DNA of 64,000 nucleotides from Nemophila menziesii. Taxonomy: Eukaryota > Streptophyta > Magnoliopsida > Boraginales > Hydrophyllaceae. A program made the position numbers and the translations under genes. Positions within the stretch are counted from its first letter, which is position 1, and the number at the start of each line of letters is the position of its first letter. A model generated the notes under the pieces. It did not search any database, was not told where the DNA came from, and worked only from the letters and a program-made list of their open reading frames with translations. Below, piece by piece: positions 21,039 through 33,893 of the stretch. The DNA lies in contig JARWIR010000051.1 of NCBI GenBank assembly GCA_029959085.1, forward strand, positions 992,001 to 1,056,000. Direction: 5' to 3'.

Positions 21039-21416
21039 CATTTAGACTTTTACCTAGACAACCCATTGAAGGACTTAATAAAATTTAATACACTAAAAAA
21101 AATAAAAAAATACACACATCTGAATGAAAATAAGTGAAGCGTAAAATGGGTCTGTACCCAGTTAAACCCCATTGTGCGCGTACCCATGACGAAGGTAACT
21201 ATCCTCAGGGGTAAGAAGGTAATGTTAAGTAACTAAAAATCCAACTAAGGACTTAATAAGAAGTCCTAACTAAGTAGGACTTTAAAAATAACTTTTAGAG
21301 AATTTGGGATTCTATTTGTAATTTCCTCTTTTTCTTTGGGGGGTGCCTAAATTTTTAAAAGGTACAAAGAGCTTGAAAGGTTTGAATTTTAATTAAAAAA
21401 AAAACTAAATAAATTG

Positions 21417-24400
21417 AGTCCAATACTTTTTTTTTGTTCCAAACGCTTATATTAATCAACCAAAAACATACAAAATATTTGTTAGCCTATCCCAACTGGG
21501 GATGAATCAAGGCCTAACAAGTGTACCAAAATAGTAAGGAAAGGGATTGCGCAAAAGTCATAAGACTCACCAAATGGTAAATTTTTGCAAGCCAAATCCG
21601 CTATCAAGTTTCCATCTCTTCTAGTATAAGAAAATGATGGATTACAACTTTCAGAAACAAAGTAAATACTTCTAATTACATTTGCAATACAAGGAGAATT
21701 AAAAGCAAAATTGCTAACTAATGGTTCCATAAGAAGAAGGCAATCATTCTCCACGATGCAGTGGAATTTCTTGAATTCCCTCGCCCATAGACAAGCTTTA
21801 AGAATACCCAGTCCTTCAGCCTCTAGAACATTGTCAGCTTTAATTCTCCAAGCTTCAAATTTTAGTACTCTTCCTTTATAGTCCCTGGCTACACAAGCAA
21901 TAATGGACCTGTTTATAGTATAAGAAGCATCTCAGTTTATTTTAATAGAATCTACTGGAGGTGGTTTCCATTTACTAACAATCTTATGATCTTGCTTGTT
22001 TTTATGATCTTGTACTAATGTATCCGAGTTTGAACTACTCCCCAAAGTGGGGTAATTTTTTCCCTTCAGTTAATTATTCACATCATTAGGGGTTTTATAC
22101 ATTTTTCCTTTTCCAACACTGTTCTTACATTTATTATTCACATTTGACTTTATAACATTCATATTTTTTGTAGCATCATTATTGCCCATACAAGCAAAAT
22201 ATTCATTCCAGCTATCCTCAACTTTTTTCACTGTATAAATAGGGTCCATTTTCGTATTGTTTTGAAAATATGTGAATTTTTATCTTTCCATATATGCCAA
22301 GCTAATATACAAATTTTCTCAAACAAGTAATCAAATTCATTACTTGACTTACCCATTCCATCAATTAAGTCAGCCATCCATACATCCAATTTCTTGGAGT
22401 GGTGGCTGACTCTTAACGAAAGTGGGGAGGCTAACCAAGTGGCACGTGCCCAATCACAATCAAATAACATGTGTTCCACATTTTCTATTTCTTTATTACA
22501 TATAAGACACATATTATAATCCTTAAATTTTTTCATATATAGATTTTCAGAGGTTGGAAGCAAGTTTTTTATAGCTTTCCATACAAAATTCTTAACTTTA
22601 GGAGGGGTTTTCATATTCCAAACTGTTTTCCAAACAATAGGGTCAGTGACATGTGAAGAGGAAGGCTTAGCCTTTTTCTTACTTTCCTCATGTTTAATTT
22701 TCTCTGTTTTCATAAAGTGATAGCCTCGTTTAACAGAAGAAAGTCCATTAGGGCTAAGGGTCCAAGTAAGGTTATCCTGGACTTGAACAAGAGGAATGAA
22801 AGTTTTAACAATATTTTCATAATCTTTATTTTGAAAATTATCTTTAACCTTCTCCAAATTCCATCTCCTTTCACCTAAATGGAATAAATCTGAAACTTTA
22901 TTTATATTTATATAATAATTTCCATTTCATGTGAAAACCAGTGATCTTTTTGGGGATTAATGTCCTCCCCATTACCAATTTTCCAATTTAAATAATTTTT
23001 AATAGCATATCTTCCTGTTACTAGGCTTTTCCATCCCCAAGAGGGTTTATTTCCCAAATTAGCATGTAGGAATGTATTATTAGGAAATCCTTTTAGTATT
23101 TTGTATAATAAAGATTCTTTATTATTTAGTAAATTCCAAGCCTGTTTCGCAAGTAGTGCCACGTTCATAATATTGAGGTCACGAAAGCCTAAACCCCCTG
23201 TATATTTACTATGGGTTACATTTGACCAATTGGTCTAGTGTATACCTTTTTTAGAATTAGTACCCCACCAAAATTTCGCAATTTTCATAGAGACAGTTTC
23301 ACATATTTTCTTAGGTAGTAAAAAAGAGGGCATGAAGTAATTTGGGATACTTTGGAGGACTGATTTAATTAAAATTTCCTTACCAACATCCGAGAGGTAG
23401 AGGTTTTTCCAATTAAGGGGTTTTTTTATTAGCTTTATCAACAAGGAAGTTTAATTCTTTAACTTTAGATCTACCCCACTCAGTGGGTAGGCCCAAGTAT
23501 GAGCCCAAATTTTTTGTAATGTTCATATTCACTCTAGAGGCAAATATATATTGAATATGATGGGGGTGTTTGCACTAAATTTAATCCCACATTTATTCAA
23601 ATTTAATGTGAGCCCTGTAGAGTAACCAAACTTATTAATAGTGTCATTAAAGCTATTAGTATCTTTATAATTCGCTTTTAGGAAAAACACACTATCATCA
23701 ACGAATAAGAGATGGGTCGGGAGGGGCCAATACCTTCAAGCAAACCATTATCCACTTTATTTTTGATAAGATCATTCAATGTTTGTGTAATAAGGCAAAA
23801 AATAAGTGGTGATAGGGGGTCCCTCTGTCTAAGACCCCTTTGGGGTTTATTAAGCTTGTTGGGTTGACCATTAATTAGAATGGAGTAAGAAACTGTGGTA
23901 ATACAATTCATAATTTTTGCACTCCATTTAGGATCAAACCCCAATTTATTCATAAGCTGTAATAAGAAGTCCCATTTCGACAAACTCATACGGTTTTTGT
24001 ATATCTGCTTTAATAACCATACTATAGTTTTTAGAAGTTCTTTTTTGTTCTAAATAGGTACAAACCTCATGTGTAATATAAGTATTCTCTTGAATACTTC
24101 TGCCAGGGATAAAAGCAGTTTGATTATCATCCACAATATAACTCATGAAGGGCTGTAGCCTATTAACCAAAAGTCTCGCAATGATTTTATAAATAAAGTT
24201 TGAAACACCGAGGGGTCTGTAATGTTTTACAGTGTCAGGCTTCTCAATTTTTTGGATAAGGGAAATATAAGTATGATATAAATCTTCAAGACTTCCATTA
24301 TTGTACCAAAAATTGTTAATGATTTTAATAACATCGAGTTTGATAATATTCCAGTAATTCTTATAAAAGAAATCAGGGTAGCCATCTGGGCCTGGGGCCT

Positions 24401-26438
24401 TGAGAGCCCCTAGCTCAGAGACTGCCTGCTCAATTTCTTTAGTAAGAATTGGTTTTAGAAGGGCATCATTCATAATTTTAGTAACTTTAGGTTGAATGAT
24501 ATTTAAGATAGAGGTAAAATCCCGAGGTCCCACTGTATTAAAAATATTATTAAAGTAATCAAGGATGTTTTGGTTCACATCAATTTGATTATTTAACCGA
24601 ATACCCTGATCATTCATAATAGAAGAAATTTTGTTATAATATCTTCTTTCTTTAGTGGCAGCATGAAAATAAGTTGTATTTTTATCCCTTTTTATTAACC
24701 AGTTAATTCTAGATCTAGCAGCCCAAATATTCTCTTCTATTTTCCAAAGGGTTTCAATTTCTTTTATTATACAATTATATTCATCTTTATCAGTGTCCAA
24801 AACATTTTGTTATTAGTAATAATTCTCAGTCTTTCTAGGTATTCATCAATCTTTTTTCTGGTATTTTTAAATTTCCTTTTACTCCAAACAGTAAGGATTC
24901 TCTTACACATATTCAAATTAGTAATTAAGCTACCTTTAGTAATTGTTTTAATAGAATTTCTGGATTTCCAAACATTTTCAATAATTTCAAGGCATTCTTT
25001 CTCTTCAGTCCAGAAATTCTCAAAATAAAATCTTTTATATTTTTTATCATATTTATCATCAAAGTGTAAGATTAATGGGCTATGATCTGAACCTACAGCT
25101 GGTAGTGCATTTACCCAGGCATTTGGAAACAAATCTGACCAATTTTTATTATTAAGATTTCTATATAACATCATTTTAATAAAATGATCTTTGTTTCTCC
25201 TATTGGACCAGGTAAAGGCACAACCTTTATTATTCAATTGTATAAGTTCAAGGCTTTTAATAAAGCTATTAAATTTCTTCATATTTTTCTTATTACTCGT
25301 ATTTCCCCCAATTTTTTCATTCGAAAAGCGGATTAAATTAAAGTCTCCAATGAGGTTCCAAGCTATATTGTTCTTAGGGTCACAAGGTTTAATATTTTCC
25401 AGACATATATCTTTATGATTATTGATGGGTGTTCCACAGACAAAGGTGGAATTAAATTTAGTACCATCAGGTTTAGAAAATTCGCAGTTAATAAAATTTT
25501 CAGTTTTACTAAAGATTTTAATATAGTATTTATTAATAGCAAAAATTGCCAGCCCCCACTCAATCCCACTGGTTCAACTGTAGTAATTAGGGACATGTGC
25601 AAGGGTTTTTCAAGTTTCTTAAGAACAGAGAAATTATTCTTGGTTTCCGAAAGAAATATTACCTCCGGATGATATCTTGTACATATATCAAGAAGGGTCT
25701 GGACCGCCAGGGGTGTGCCGATCCCCTGAACGTTCCAGGATAGGTGTATCATTGAAAAGATTGGGATTAAATCCGGTCAATCCCGCAAACCTCTACCTCC
25801 TCAAGCTGTTGTTCAGAAAAAATCTCTTCATTTCTACCGATGCTTGTGTTTGTTTGAATCATTAGAGGATCAATATCCTCTTCATCTTGTTGATCAATTT
25901 ATTCTGTGCATGCATATCATTCCATTGTATCGGATCAGTGACTTTCGATCTGATTTTCCAGATTTTCTCGCTTCTTCTTATGTCTTTACTAATGCTTTGC
26001 TCCAGTATACGCTTATATTTCTGTCGATTAATAGTTCTTGCTTGACCCATATCCTCATCATCTCGAAAGAGGTCTGAGAAGCAGAGATTTTCCTGACCAC
26101 TCTGAGTTTGTTGATCTAGTTTATTAGTTGTAGGTGTTAAAAGTAGAGGTTTAGTAGAGATTGAGTTCGTATAAGTGGTATAAGGTTAGGTGTTGTAAGT
26201 GGTTGAGCTTGGATTGAGGTTTCCGGGCGAGAAGGAGAAGGAGTTGAAAGGTTAGGGTTTGTGGGAAGTGGAGAGGGTGAAGAGAAATGATTCCGGAAAA
26301 TGTTCGCATTTGGGGTTTGGGTAATAGAGTGTAAGTTATCCGTTATATTTGGGCTGACATTTGGGTATAAGGTAGTTTGGGTTGGGGATTTAGTAAGTTG
26401 GGCTGTAGATTTAGTATTGGATTTAGTAAGTCCAATAC
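21417..26438 (-). mobile_element. LINE 2: 5'-truncated L1-type element with 10-bp TSD
   Basis: The element is 21427-26428. AGTCCAATAC flanks it at 21417-21426 and 26429-26438. On the minus strand it ends in poly(A) (T run at 21427-21435). It lacks ORF1: its 5' end, with CAGCCCAACTT, corresponds to about 2920 of LINE 1. The 3' part that LINE 1 lacks is present here, so the two copies together show the family layout. Confidence 0.92.
21482..25752 (-). pseudogene. LINE 2 ORF2: endonuclease, reverse transcriptase, zf-RVT, RNase H-like
   Basis: From the ATG at 25752: endonuclease MIHLSWNVQG and LSETK, then an intact GSDHSPLILHF (near 25070). Reverse transcriptase follows: KAPGPDGYPDFFYKNYW (near 24390), RPLGVSNFIYKIIARLL (near 24220), KADIQKPYEFVE, RGLRQRDPLSPLIF (Gly to Arg at the usual RQGDP) and THLLFVDDSVFF in place of FADD (near 23700). 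A well-preserved zf-RVT lies in the frame at 22228-22857: CLICNKEIENVEHMLFDCDW. An RNase H-like end (VENDCLLLMEPL, NLIADLACKNLPFG) finishes near 21490. Stops and frameshifts separate the parts, so this copy is inactive. Confidence 0.88.
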
Positions 26439-26510
26439 TTGATTATTTCCGAAAGAAAATGTTTGTTTAATCAAAATTAAAAAAATTTATACTTAAAAAT
26501 TACGAAAATT

Positions 26511-26673
26511 CTTCCATCCAAAATTGGATGGTTCTACACCAATTATATTAATACACATACCCCATGTTTTAAAAACACAAAAGTAACTAAGTTATTAATC
26601 TAATGACATGTGTTTTGTTATAATAATCAATGGACATGATATGAATATTGGACCATCCAATATTGGATGGAAG
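26511..26673. mobile_element. 163-bp MITE with self-complementary ends
   Basis: The left end CTTCCATCCAAAATTGGATG and the inverted right end CTTCCATCCAATATTGGATG are terminal inverted repeats of about 25 bases. Each end is itself palindromic (CCATCCAA...TTGGATGG). I could not identify a target duplication, so the superfamily is unknown. Confidence 0.7.
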
Positions 26674-26805
26674 TCTTAACCAAAAAATTAACATGTTATT
26701 ATATTTTTTCTAATTAGATTATAGGGTTTCTTATTTAAATAAAAAAATTATTAACAATTTATTTTTTATTATCGTTATAAAAAAAATCACTGCAATATCT
26801 TTTAT

Positions 26806-28147
26806 GAGTCAAATCCCACTTAAATTAAAATAACTTACTAACCACTCTACCCCCACCCCTACCATCACAACTTCCACCACTACCACCATTACTACCACCA
26901 CCACCACCTAAAAAGTTTCGACCACCATTACCACTACCACCACCACCACCACCACCACCACCATCTACTACTAATTCCATTACACGCTCGCGTCGGGATT
27001 TTCTTTTAAATATTCATAACTAATCCTAAATAAAAAATAAAAAAAATTGTAATTTTTGTATAAGGCAAAGTAATATTACGTCGATGATTTTTTTTTTTCA
27101 TTTTGCTTTTTTTTAATATTTTTGAAATGGGATTTGTCCCATCTCTAATTTTAAGATCGAGATGAATTTGTCTCATCTCCATTCTAATACTGAGATGAGA
27201 TTTGTCCCATCTTTATTGTAAAACTAAGACGAGATTTATCCCATCTCCGGTTAAAGTGAATATGTGTGTGTGTGTTTGTGAAACCGTGATGTTTTATTAT
27301 TATTTCAAAATGGAAGGTTTTAATAGGAGATGGGATAAATTTCATATTATTTTTACAATATAGATGTGACAAATCTCATCTCAGTATTAGAATGAAGATG
27401 AGACAAATTCATCTCGATCTTATAATTAGAGATGGGACAAATCTCATCTCAATATTAGAATGAAGATGAGACAAATTCATCTCGATCTTAAAATTAGAGA
27501 TGGGACAACTCCTATTCAACAAATAATAAAAAAAAAATCATTGACGTAAATATTAATTTGACTCGTCCAAAATTGCAATTTTTTTTATTATTTTAGAATT
27601 AATTATGACGATTTAAAAAAAAAATCCAGATGCGCGCGCGTGATAGAATTACTAGTAAGTGGTGGTGGTTGTGGTTATGGTTGTGGTTGTGGTGGTAGAA
27701 AATTTTTAGGTGGTGGAGTGGTGGTAGGGGTGGGTGGGATGGGGGAGGGGTGGTGGTGGTGGTGAGTGGGGGTAGGGTGATGGGGGTGGTGGTGGTGGGG
27801 TGGTCGTGGTGTTGGGGGAGTGGGATAGTGGGTGGTGGTGGGGGTAGTTGTGGGGTGTGTGGGGGTGGTAGTGGTGGTGGTGGTGGTGGTGGTAGGGGTG
27901 GGGGTGGTTGTGGTGGCGGTTGTGGTTGTGGTGTCATGGTGATTTCTAATTAATGGTTCTTATTAATAGTTAAAAATGTGTGTGAACTTTTACATCTATG
28001 ATAATGTTTGATTTAAATAAGAATAAAAATTTGGTTAAAGTCAACAACTATAATAAGGGTATTTTTGTAAACTTTGAAACTAAAATATTGTGTAATCTAA
28101 ATAGGAAGTTAGTAAGTTATTTTAATTTAAATAAGAATTGACCGTAA
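26806..28147. mobile_element. Fold-back element of about 1.3 kb
   Basis: The outer ends share an inverted AAATTAAAATAACTTACTAAC (about 26824-26855 against about 28105-28130). Inside are mirrored tracts: CCACC repeats (26860-26975) against GGTGG repeats (27658-27935), and GAGATGGGACAAAT-type blocks (27123-27260) against their complements (27330-27510). The centre is near 27280. Nearly the whole element could fold on itself. It carries no credible protein; the open frames at 27599-27953 are low-complexity. The target duplication is unclear. Confidence 0.7.
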
Positions 28148-28789
28148 TTCTGAAACATCATTTTGAATTATTTTACGATTAAAATATAAGATTTCGCATA
28201 TAGTGAATTGTCAACAATTATATGAGATTGTTCGTATTTTAGATCAATTTGAGGTAATTTTGTGTTGCATTGTGTATCTCGTAGAACATAAAAGATCCAA
28301 GGATGTAAAATTTAAGCTAAGGAGTCAAGAAGCGCTGAAAAGGCCCACGATGGGTAGAAACGAGATCAAGACAATTCAAGAAGGTAGGAAGATCATTAAA
28401 AGTTAAAGCACCAAATATAGGAAAACGAATTTATCAGCTTGCAAAGAATTATAGAAAATAATTGGTAATGAATTTGTTCATGAAATTTTCACACAACATA
28501 ACTCTTTGACTCTAGTACACGTGGCAGAATGGGTGTCCAGTTCCGAGTTGTGACGAGAAAGTTATGGACGTTTTGGTATATGCTTTCAGAAATTCAGATC
28601 TAATAAAGAATTCCACGTGCCACTTTTGACCTAGTTTTTTGGCCATGAGTTAAACCTCTAAATTTATACTATATATTAGTAGCTTTCTTTTAAATATTTT
28701 AGACACATTTTTTCGGACATTTAAAGGTGCGTATTGCACCAAAATAAAGAAAAACACAAAGAAAAGGGAAACGTTAAAATATCTTAGAG

Positions 28790-29140
28790 AGACGAGATTG
28801 CTATCCAATACCCGTCCTACTCAGATTACTAGATAGTTCAAAACCGAACAATTGTTCATAGAGTTGGACTCGGCTCCGTGCCTAGCATCCTGACGAGCTT
28901 ATCTGCTTGGTTGTTGAACTTCCTATTAATATATTCAAAGAAATAGGGCCAAAATCAACAGCCTTACTAATGATCGGTTGTTTTCTCCAGCTCCCAACTA
29001 ACACCTGCCTAATACCTTGAATTAACTCAAGGTTGTCTGAAAGGATAAGCTTCTTTTCAAGTGGGATTTCTTTGCATTTTTCACGACCTTTAGAATTACC
29101 ATTGCCTCCCCTTCCAAAGCTGACTCGCATTTAGACAAAT
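28790..29140 (-). pseudogene. LINE 5: RNase H-like fragment
   Basis: The minus strand encodes, across a frameshift, ESALEGEAMVILKVVKNAK, SDNLELIQGIRQVLVGSW and INRKFNNQADKLVRMLGTE. These are the start, middle and end motifs of the RNase H-like domain of plant LINEs. Only about 350 bases remain. It lies inside or beside the decayed LTR described next. Confidence 0.55.
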
Positions 29141-29149
29141 TTCATCATT

Positions 29150-29978
29150 CATTCATTATAGCTTGGGGAGTAAGAAAGAAGTAAGGAAAGCAAGAAACAA
29201 CACAAGATTTCAATATGTTGTAATTATTCTTCTCTTAAACTCCATATTATGTCTTTATTATTTTCATTATCCAAGCATGCACTAAACATATTTTAGCTTG
29301 AAACTTCACATGTATGAACCCTAGTTATGATTTCGGATTACATGCTAATTTATATTGATTGTGGATTACTATTTATAATAATTCTCGGGCTTAGAACAGT
29401 TCTTTATCTTGCAATATATTAATTTTTATGTTGAGTTTGAGAATCGAAAGATTTGAACTAGCTAGATAATCACATAGGGTTTGAACTCTAGGCGTCTAGA
29501 TGACATGTGTAGGATTCACTCGAAAGAGATTCCTGGGGTTAGATAAAAGCCCCTTACTTATCACTTATCAAGAAGGAACTTAAGGAGACTTTAAAATCCC
29601 GATTAGCCAGTACAATACCCAATTTAACCTATATCACGAATAGCCTTATTCATGTTGGTGGTGAATACTCAAACTTGAGCTACACAGCTCATCCATATTA
29701 TCTCCGATGTTTACTTTTTATTTATTTTATCTTCGTCTTATTTAACCATTAAATCAAAAAATAAAAAATCAAATAAATATATAGTTTTTAGTTTTTACCA
29801 ACAAATATCTAGAATCGAATTCAAATTACACGTTAACTTCTTATACCCTATGGAGAGGAACTTTACTTATATTTTTATTACTTGTGACGATTTGTACATT
29901 TGCGAGTTATCATACTCCGAGAGTTGATTTTATATCACACCTCGGAGACAGCAAGCTTTTGGTGCTGTTGTTAAGGAA
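29150..29978 (+). mobile_element. Decayed Athila-type LTR 3' part and primer-binding site
   Basis: A stretch rich in Athila LTR landmarks (GGCGTCTAGATGACATG; CTTGTGACGATTTGTACATT with TGCGAGTTATC) ends near 29955. It is followed by TTTTGGTGCTGTTGTTAAGGA. Compared with the tRNA-Asp-complementary site TGGCGCCGTTGCCGGGGA, almost all changes are C to T or G to A, as expected from decay of methylated cytosine. The 5' limit of the LTR is uncertain and may reach about 28190. A short plus-oriented internal stretch follows to about 30260. Confidence 0.55.
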
Positions 29979-30269
29979 TTACTAGTTGGTTGTAGTTTTA
30001 TTTTTGTTTAAGATTTGCGTTGTTAGATTTTACGGTTGATTTTTTGATTTTGTTCTTCACAGATACTATACTTAGATAAATGGATCAATAGATACTATAA
30101 GAGGAGCTAAAGTGAAATTTTCTAAAAGATGCATGATTTCAGAAAAAGAACTTGAAAAAGTTAAATTTTCCAAATAAGAGAGACTAGTATGCAATTTTCA
30201 AGGAATAAATGATTTGAAAAGCAAATTTTCAAAACAGAAGGAACATAATGCAATTATTCCAACTAAGAA

Positions 30270-32434
30270 GGATCAAAGTTCAAAGTCACCTATAATATAG
30301 AGAGATGGAGATTGGTGACGGGCAATAGTAGCATAACACTCGGTAATAGAAAGATCAGCACTCAATATTATTATAGAAACAAATCTAAGTAATAAAAAGG
30401 ATAAAGACCATTTAGCACCAATAAACATTTTAAAACATAATACTAGATAAACGATCATAGCAAAATATTGTAAAGATACAACCATCAACCTAAATCTAAG
30501 AATAAATAACACCCAATCCAAGAAGTTTTACAGCTATTACAAGCTAAATAAAAATAAGTTCAATAACCATCCAAAAAACAACACTATTACAACTTAGAAA
30601 GGAGATTTCAAACCAATGTAAATAAATATGAAAATAAAAATAAGACAAAATCAAGATAAGCAAGAGATAAACCAAAACATCAAAATCCGCAAATTAACGA
30701 TCTTCTCGAGGAGAGCAGCTTCTAGAACGACGACCGATAGAGTGACTAATACAAAACACTTTTCTTTTCCAAAACCTCAAATTTACATTCCACAAATTTT
30801 ATGAATCGATTCAATATGGCTTCAATACGTGACAAAGGAGAGGAATTATCATTTATAGGAGGATTTTGGACATGCTCATTTCGGATAGGAGAGGGAGAAA
30901 TGGGAATTCCCTCAGAATGAGAGGAAGAAGTTTTGATGTTTGAAATTAAAACAATATCTCCTAAGTTGTCGAGACGTTCTTCGGGAATGTACTTGTTGTT
31001 ATAGATAACAAATTTCATTTTCCTAACGGCTTTATAATCGAAAAATCCAATTTAGATTAAACTTTCTAGTTCAAGTCTTTCTTTGAAAAACCAAGAGAAA
31101 GCTAACCCATATGGAACATTTAAAGTATGACTATGAGCATAATTCATAAACTTAATCATAATAGTGGAGAACTTATGTGCTCCGAATGTTAAATTCGTTA
31201 CATAAGATCAGCTTCATAAGGCGAGACCATACCATCATGTTTTTCTGTGCAAACGAGACCGTTTAAAACAAGTTTATAAGCTACTCTAAAACCGGGCATA
31301 AAATTTGAGATTTTCCAAATGCTAGAAGTGAAATGCATCAAATGAGATTCCATAAAAGAGTTGTTGTTAATGATAGTAACATCATCTACACTACCAAAAC
31401 CAACACCCCAAAAACTATCAAAACCAGATTTTTTAGACAAAAAATACGAGCTAACGAGTCTTGACTTGTAGAGAAGGATTTTCCTAGAACACTAGATACA
31501 ATTACATTAGTCTTACAATGATATTCAAAATTGGAATAGAATTCAACACAAAAGTTTAAATCAAAGTTAATTTCAATGAAAAGAAAAACAATTAAACCTT
31601 GAAAATGGAGATGGGTATAAAAGCTAGGACTATTCACAAAGGTGGAAGCACCGATTTTTTAACCCGGTTTCACTTCTAGTAGTTTGAACTATGAAGAATG
31701 GTGGGTCCTTAGTTTTGAGCGCTTGAGGAAGTACCCATACCTGCTTTCTTGCTTTTGGAGGATGAAGTTGTTTCTTCCTTGGTGGCATGATGAAGAAGCT
31801 TTGAGAGAATCAAGAGGATATTGAAGAGGATTTTTTGAATGTTGAGAGGAGAGGTGGTAAAAAGGAATGAATTAGTTCAAAGGGAATGAAGAGGGAGTGA
31901 AAAAACTTTAGGGTTTTGAAGTAATGAAGAAAGTGAGGAGTAAAAAATGTTTTAACTGTTGTAGATATAGGCGGCATATTTCGCGATCGGTATGCCGCTC
32001 CTAGGTCTGGTATACCGGTCAATAAAAAACCTAAAAGAAATTATCGCGCCGGTATGCCGGTCGTGGCACCTGCATGCCGCTCAGCTCTCGTAATGGGGAT
32101 CAAAAATGTGATTTCCGACTTCTTTGAAACAACCCTAAACACTCCCCAATAGTTTGAGAATATTCTAAAAGACAAATATTTGCAAAATACTAAGCAGAGA
32201 GATCAAAATAGGAGATAACAAAGATTTGAAAAAAGGTCCTTACATTTTCTAAAAAAGACAAAAAGACCTATATAAGGATTCAACATATTCAACCACTATA
32301 AATAAGGAAAGGATAAAAACACTAACACATAAGAAGAACAAGTTCACCAACAATTTACGCAAAATAATACAAGATAAGGAAAGAATTCACCTGATTTTCC
32401 TTTCACGTGATTAGAGCATCTTTTTGTATATTAT
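30270..32434 (-). pseudogene. Degraded env-like/ORF region of an Athila-type element
   Basis: Minus-strand fragments read MPPRKKQLHPPKARKQVW (from about 31790), a block at 31440-31198 (KISNFMPGFRVAYKLVLNGL), and 31018-30746 (MKFVIYNNKYIPEERLDNLG, then a serine/proline-rich tail and FIKFVECKFEVLEKK). Stops and frameshifts separate them. The 5' leader holds CGGTATGCCG-type motifs (31975-32095), which resemble CGGTGCACCGGAC-type motifs at 38520-38690 in the deleted element. This ties the region to the same broad class. No gag or pol remains. Confidence 0.5.
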
Positions 32435-33893
32435 TGGTTTCGGTTAGAGCGTGATAAAAATATGGTAATAAAGAGATGCAACTAATACCCTAGCCTAAAC
32501 ATGCCACTCACTGCAAGTATCACAGATCTTATGCAAGTTTTAATGATAAGTAGAATTCGTTCCTTAGAGACTACGAAAGCTGGGAGAACTCATGCAAACA
32601 TAAAGTGCAAACAAAAGAAGCTAGAAGAATAATACGCTGGAAATTAAAGACTCTAAAATATTTATTCGGTTTTTAAGACTCTAATTGAATAAATAAAATA
32701 AAGACAGTAAATTGAATAAAATAGATAGAAGCTTATGATAGTTTAGCTTGAAAATCAGCAAGTAATCCCCACTAGCCTTGTTAAATGTTTATTACCTAAT
32801 GGAGAATAGTGTGATATACAATAGCTGAGATTCTAAATTCCTCTTAAAACCCTTTTGGGTGGACTTAGGAAGCTCAAAACTTGGTGGTTAAAATAAAACC
32901 CTAATGACTATCCAGTTAGGCAAGCCTTTCCAGATCACTACCGCACAATAGACGACTATGTGGTGTTTTCCATAATTGAATATCCCTTCCGGATGTTAAC
33001 TCAATTACTAAGGTAATCCTATACGTGCACATCACAAGAACTACAAACATTAATTCAAAGCACATAATACAGAGCTATCACTACTAAATTTAATTAAATG
33101 CAAAAAGACATCCCAAACTAAATAACATATAAAAAAATTCTAGGGTTCATACCCATATTCCAATCTCAAGATAAATAAATTAGTTCATAAGAAAGAAATA
33201 AGAATACAGAATTACAAACGGGAAGGGTTGGAACGGCATGAACAACTTCCAGCTCCTTCTTCTTTTCTTCTATGTTGATCTAGACTTCTTCTTGGTCCTT
33301 AGATGATTAGGGACTGACCAAGGATGATTTTATAATGACAAGAGGGTAGGGTTTTAGAAGACCCTAGGTCGAAAAAAGGCAAGTAATTTGAGTCCAAGTC
33401 CAACTCAAATTCGTTTCCTAAAATATAGGAGAAGGGATAAACTGTTGTCTTGTTTTGGTCGTATCTCATTCATTATTGGTCTGATTTTCTCCTACTTTAT
33501 ATTGAAACGACCGCATCAAAAAGTTATACACATTTCCTTCTGATTAATCATCCAAATTCCCAGCCGATTTTAAGTTATCTTCACTTTAATGGACGTAGCT
33601 GCAAAATTTCAGATTTACTTGACAACTTTTCCTTTCATATTATATCTCTACTTCCTTTTATCTCTTAATTCCTTCCATATCTTCTTTCCTTATCTCTTTA
33701 GACTTTATTTTGAATCTAATTAATTTACATATATCAATAAAGCTTCAAATTAACACATAAATTAAAACAAATATGCTCTAAAAATAATAAATAATCAAAT
33801 CAATACAAGAAATGAGAATATATTAAAATATGAATAAAAATCTATAATTAATTACTCAAATACACTTAAAATGATGTCTCTAACCTAGAATAT
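32435..33893 (-). mobile_element. LTR lacking its terminal ~30 bases, second subfamily
   Basis: It begins TGGTTTCGGTTAGAGCGTG (plus sense) and runs to ...AATGATGTCTCTAACCTAG, where the deleted element's LTR starts directly. It is closer to the solo LTR at 56975-58456 (shared GTAGAATTCGTTCCT and CAAGTAATCCCCACTAG) than to its immediate neighbours. The last about 30 bases, including GGGAGACATCA, are missing. Confidence 0.75.

Larger units (their letters stand above)
18078..21337. mobile_element. Mutator-like element B, non-autonomous, 9-bp TSD
   Basis: The element is 18087-21328. TTTTTCTTT flanks it at 18078-18086 and 21329-21337. The terminal inverted repeats are GGGGCAATTATAAATAAGAG at the left and GAGGAAATTACAAATAGAAT reading inward from the right. 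No transposase is visible. It contains a pyrimidine-rich leader, a CCACC/CATCATCAC tandem repeat, a GC-rich centre (18730-19170) and dispersed GTGCACGTTCCCAT motifs. A 1.56-kb solo LTR lies inside, so the element itself is about 1.7 kb. Its layout parallels element A although the sequences differ. Confidence 0.88.

Noticed and set aside
27599..27953. Proline-rich (minus) and glycine/valine-rich (plus) open frames
   Set aside because: Low-complexity GGTGG tract in the fold-back element.
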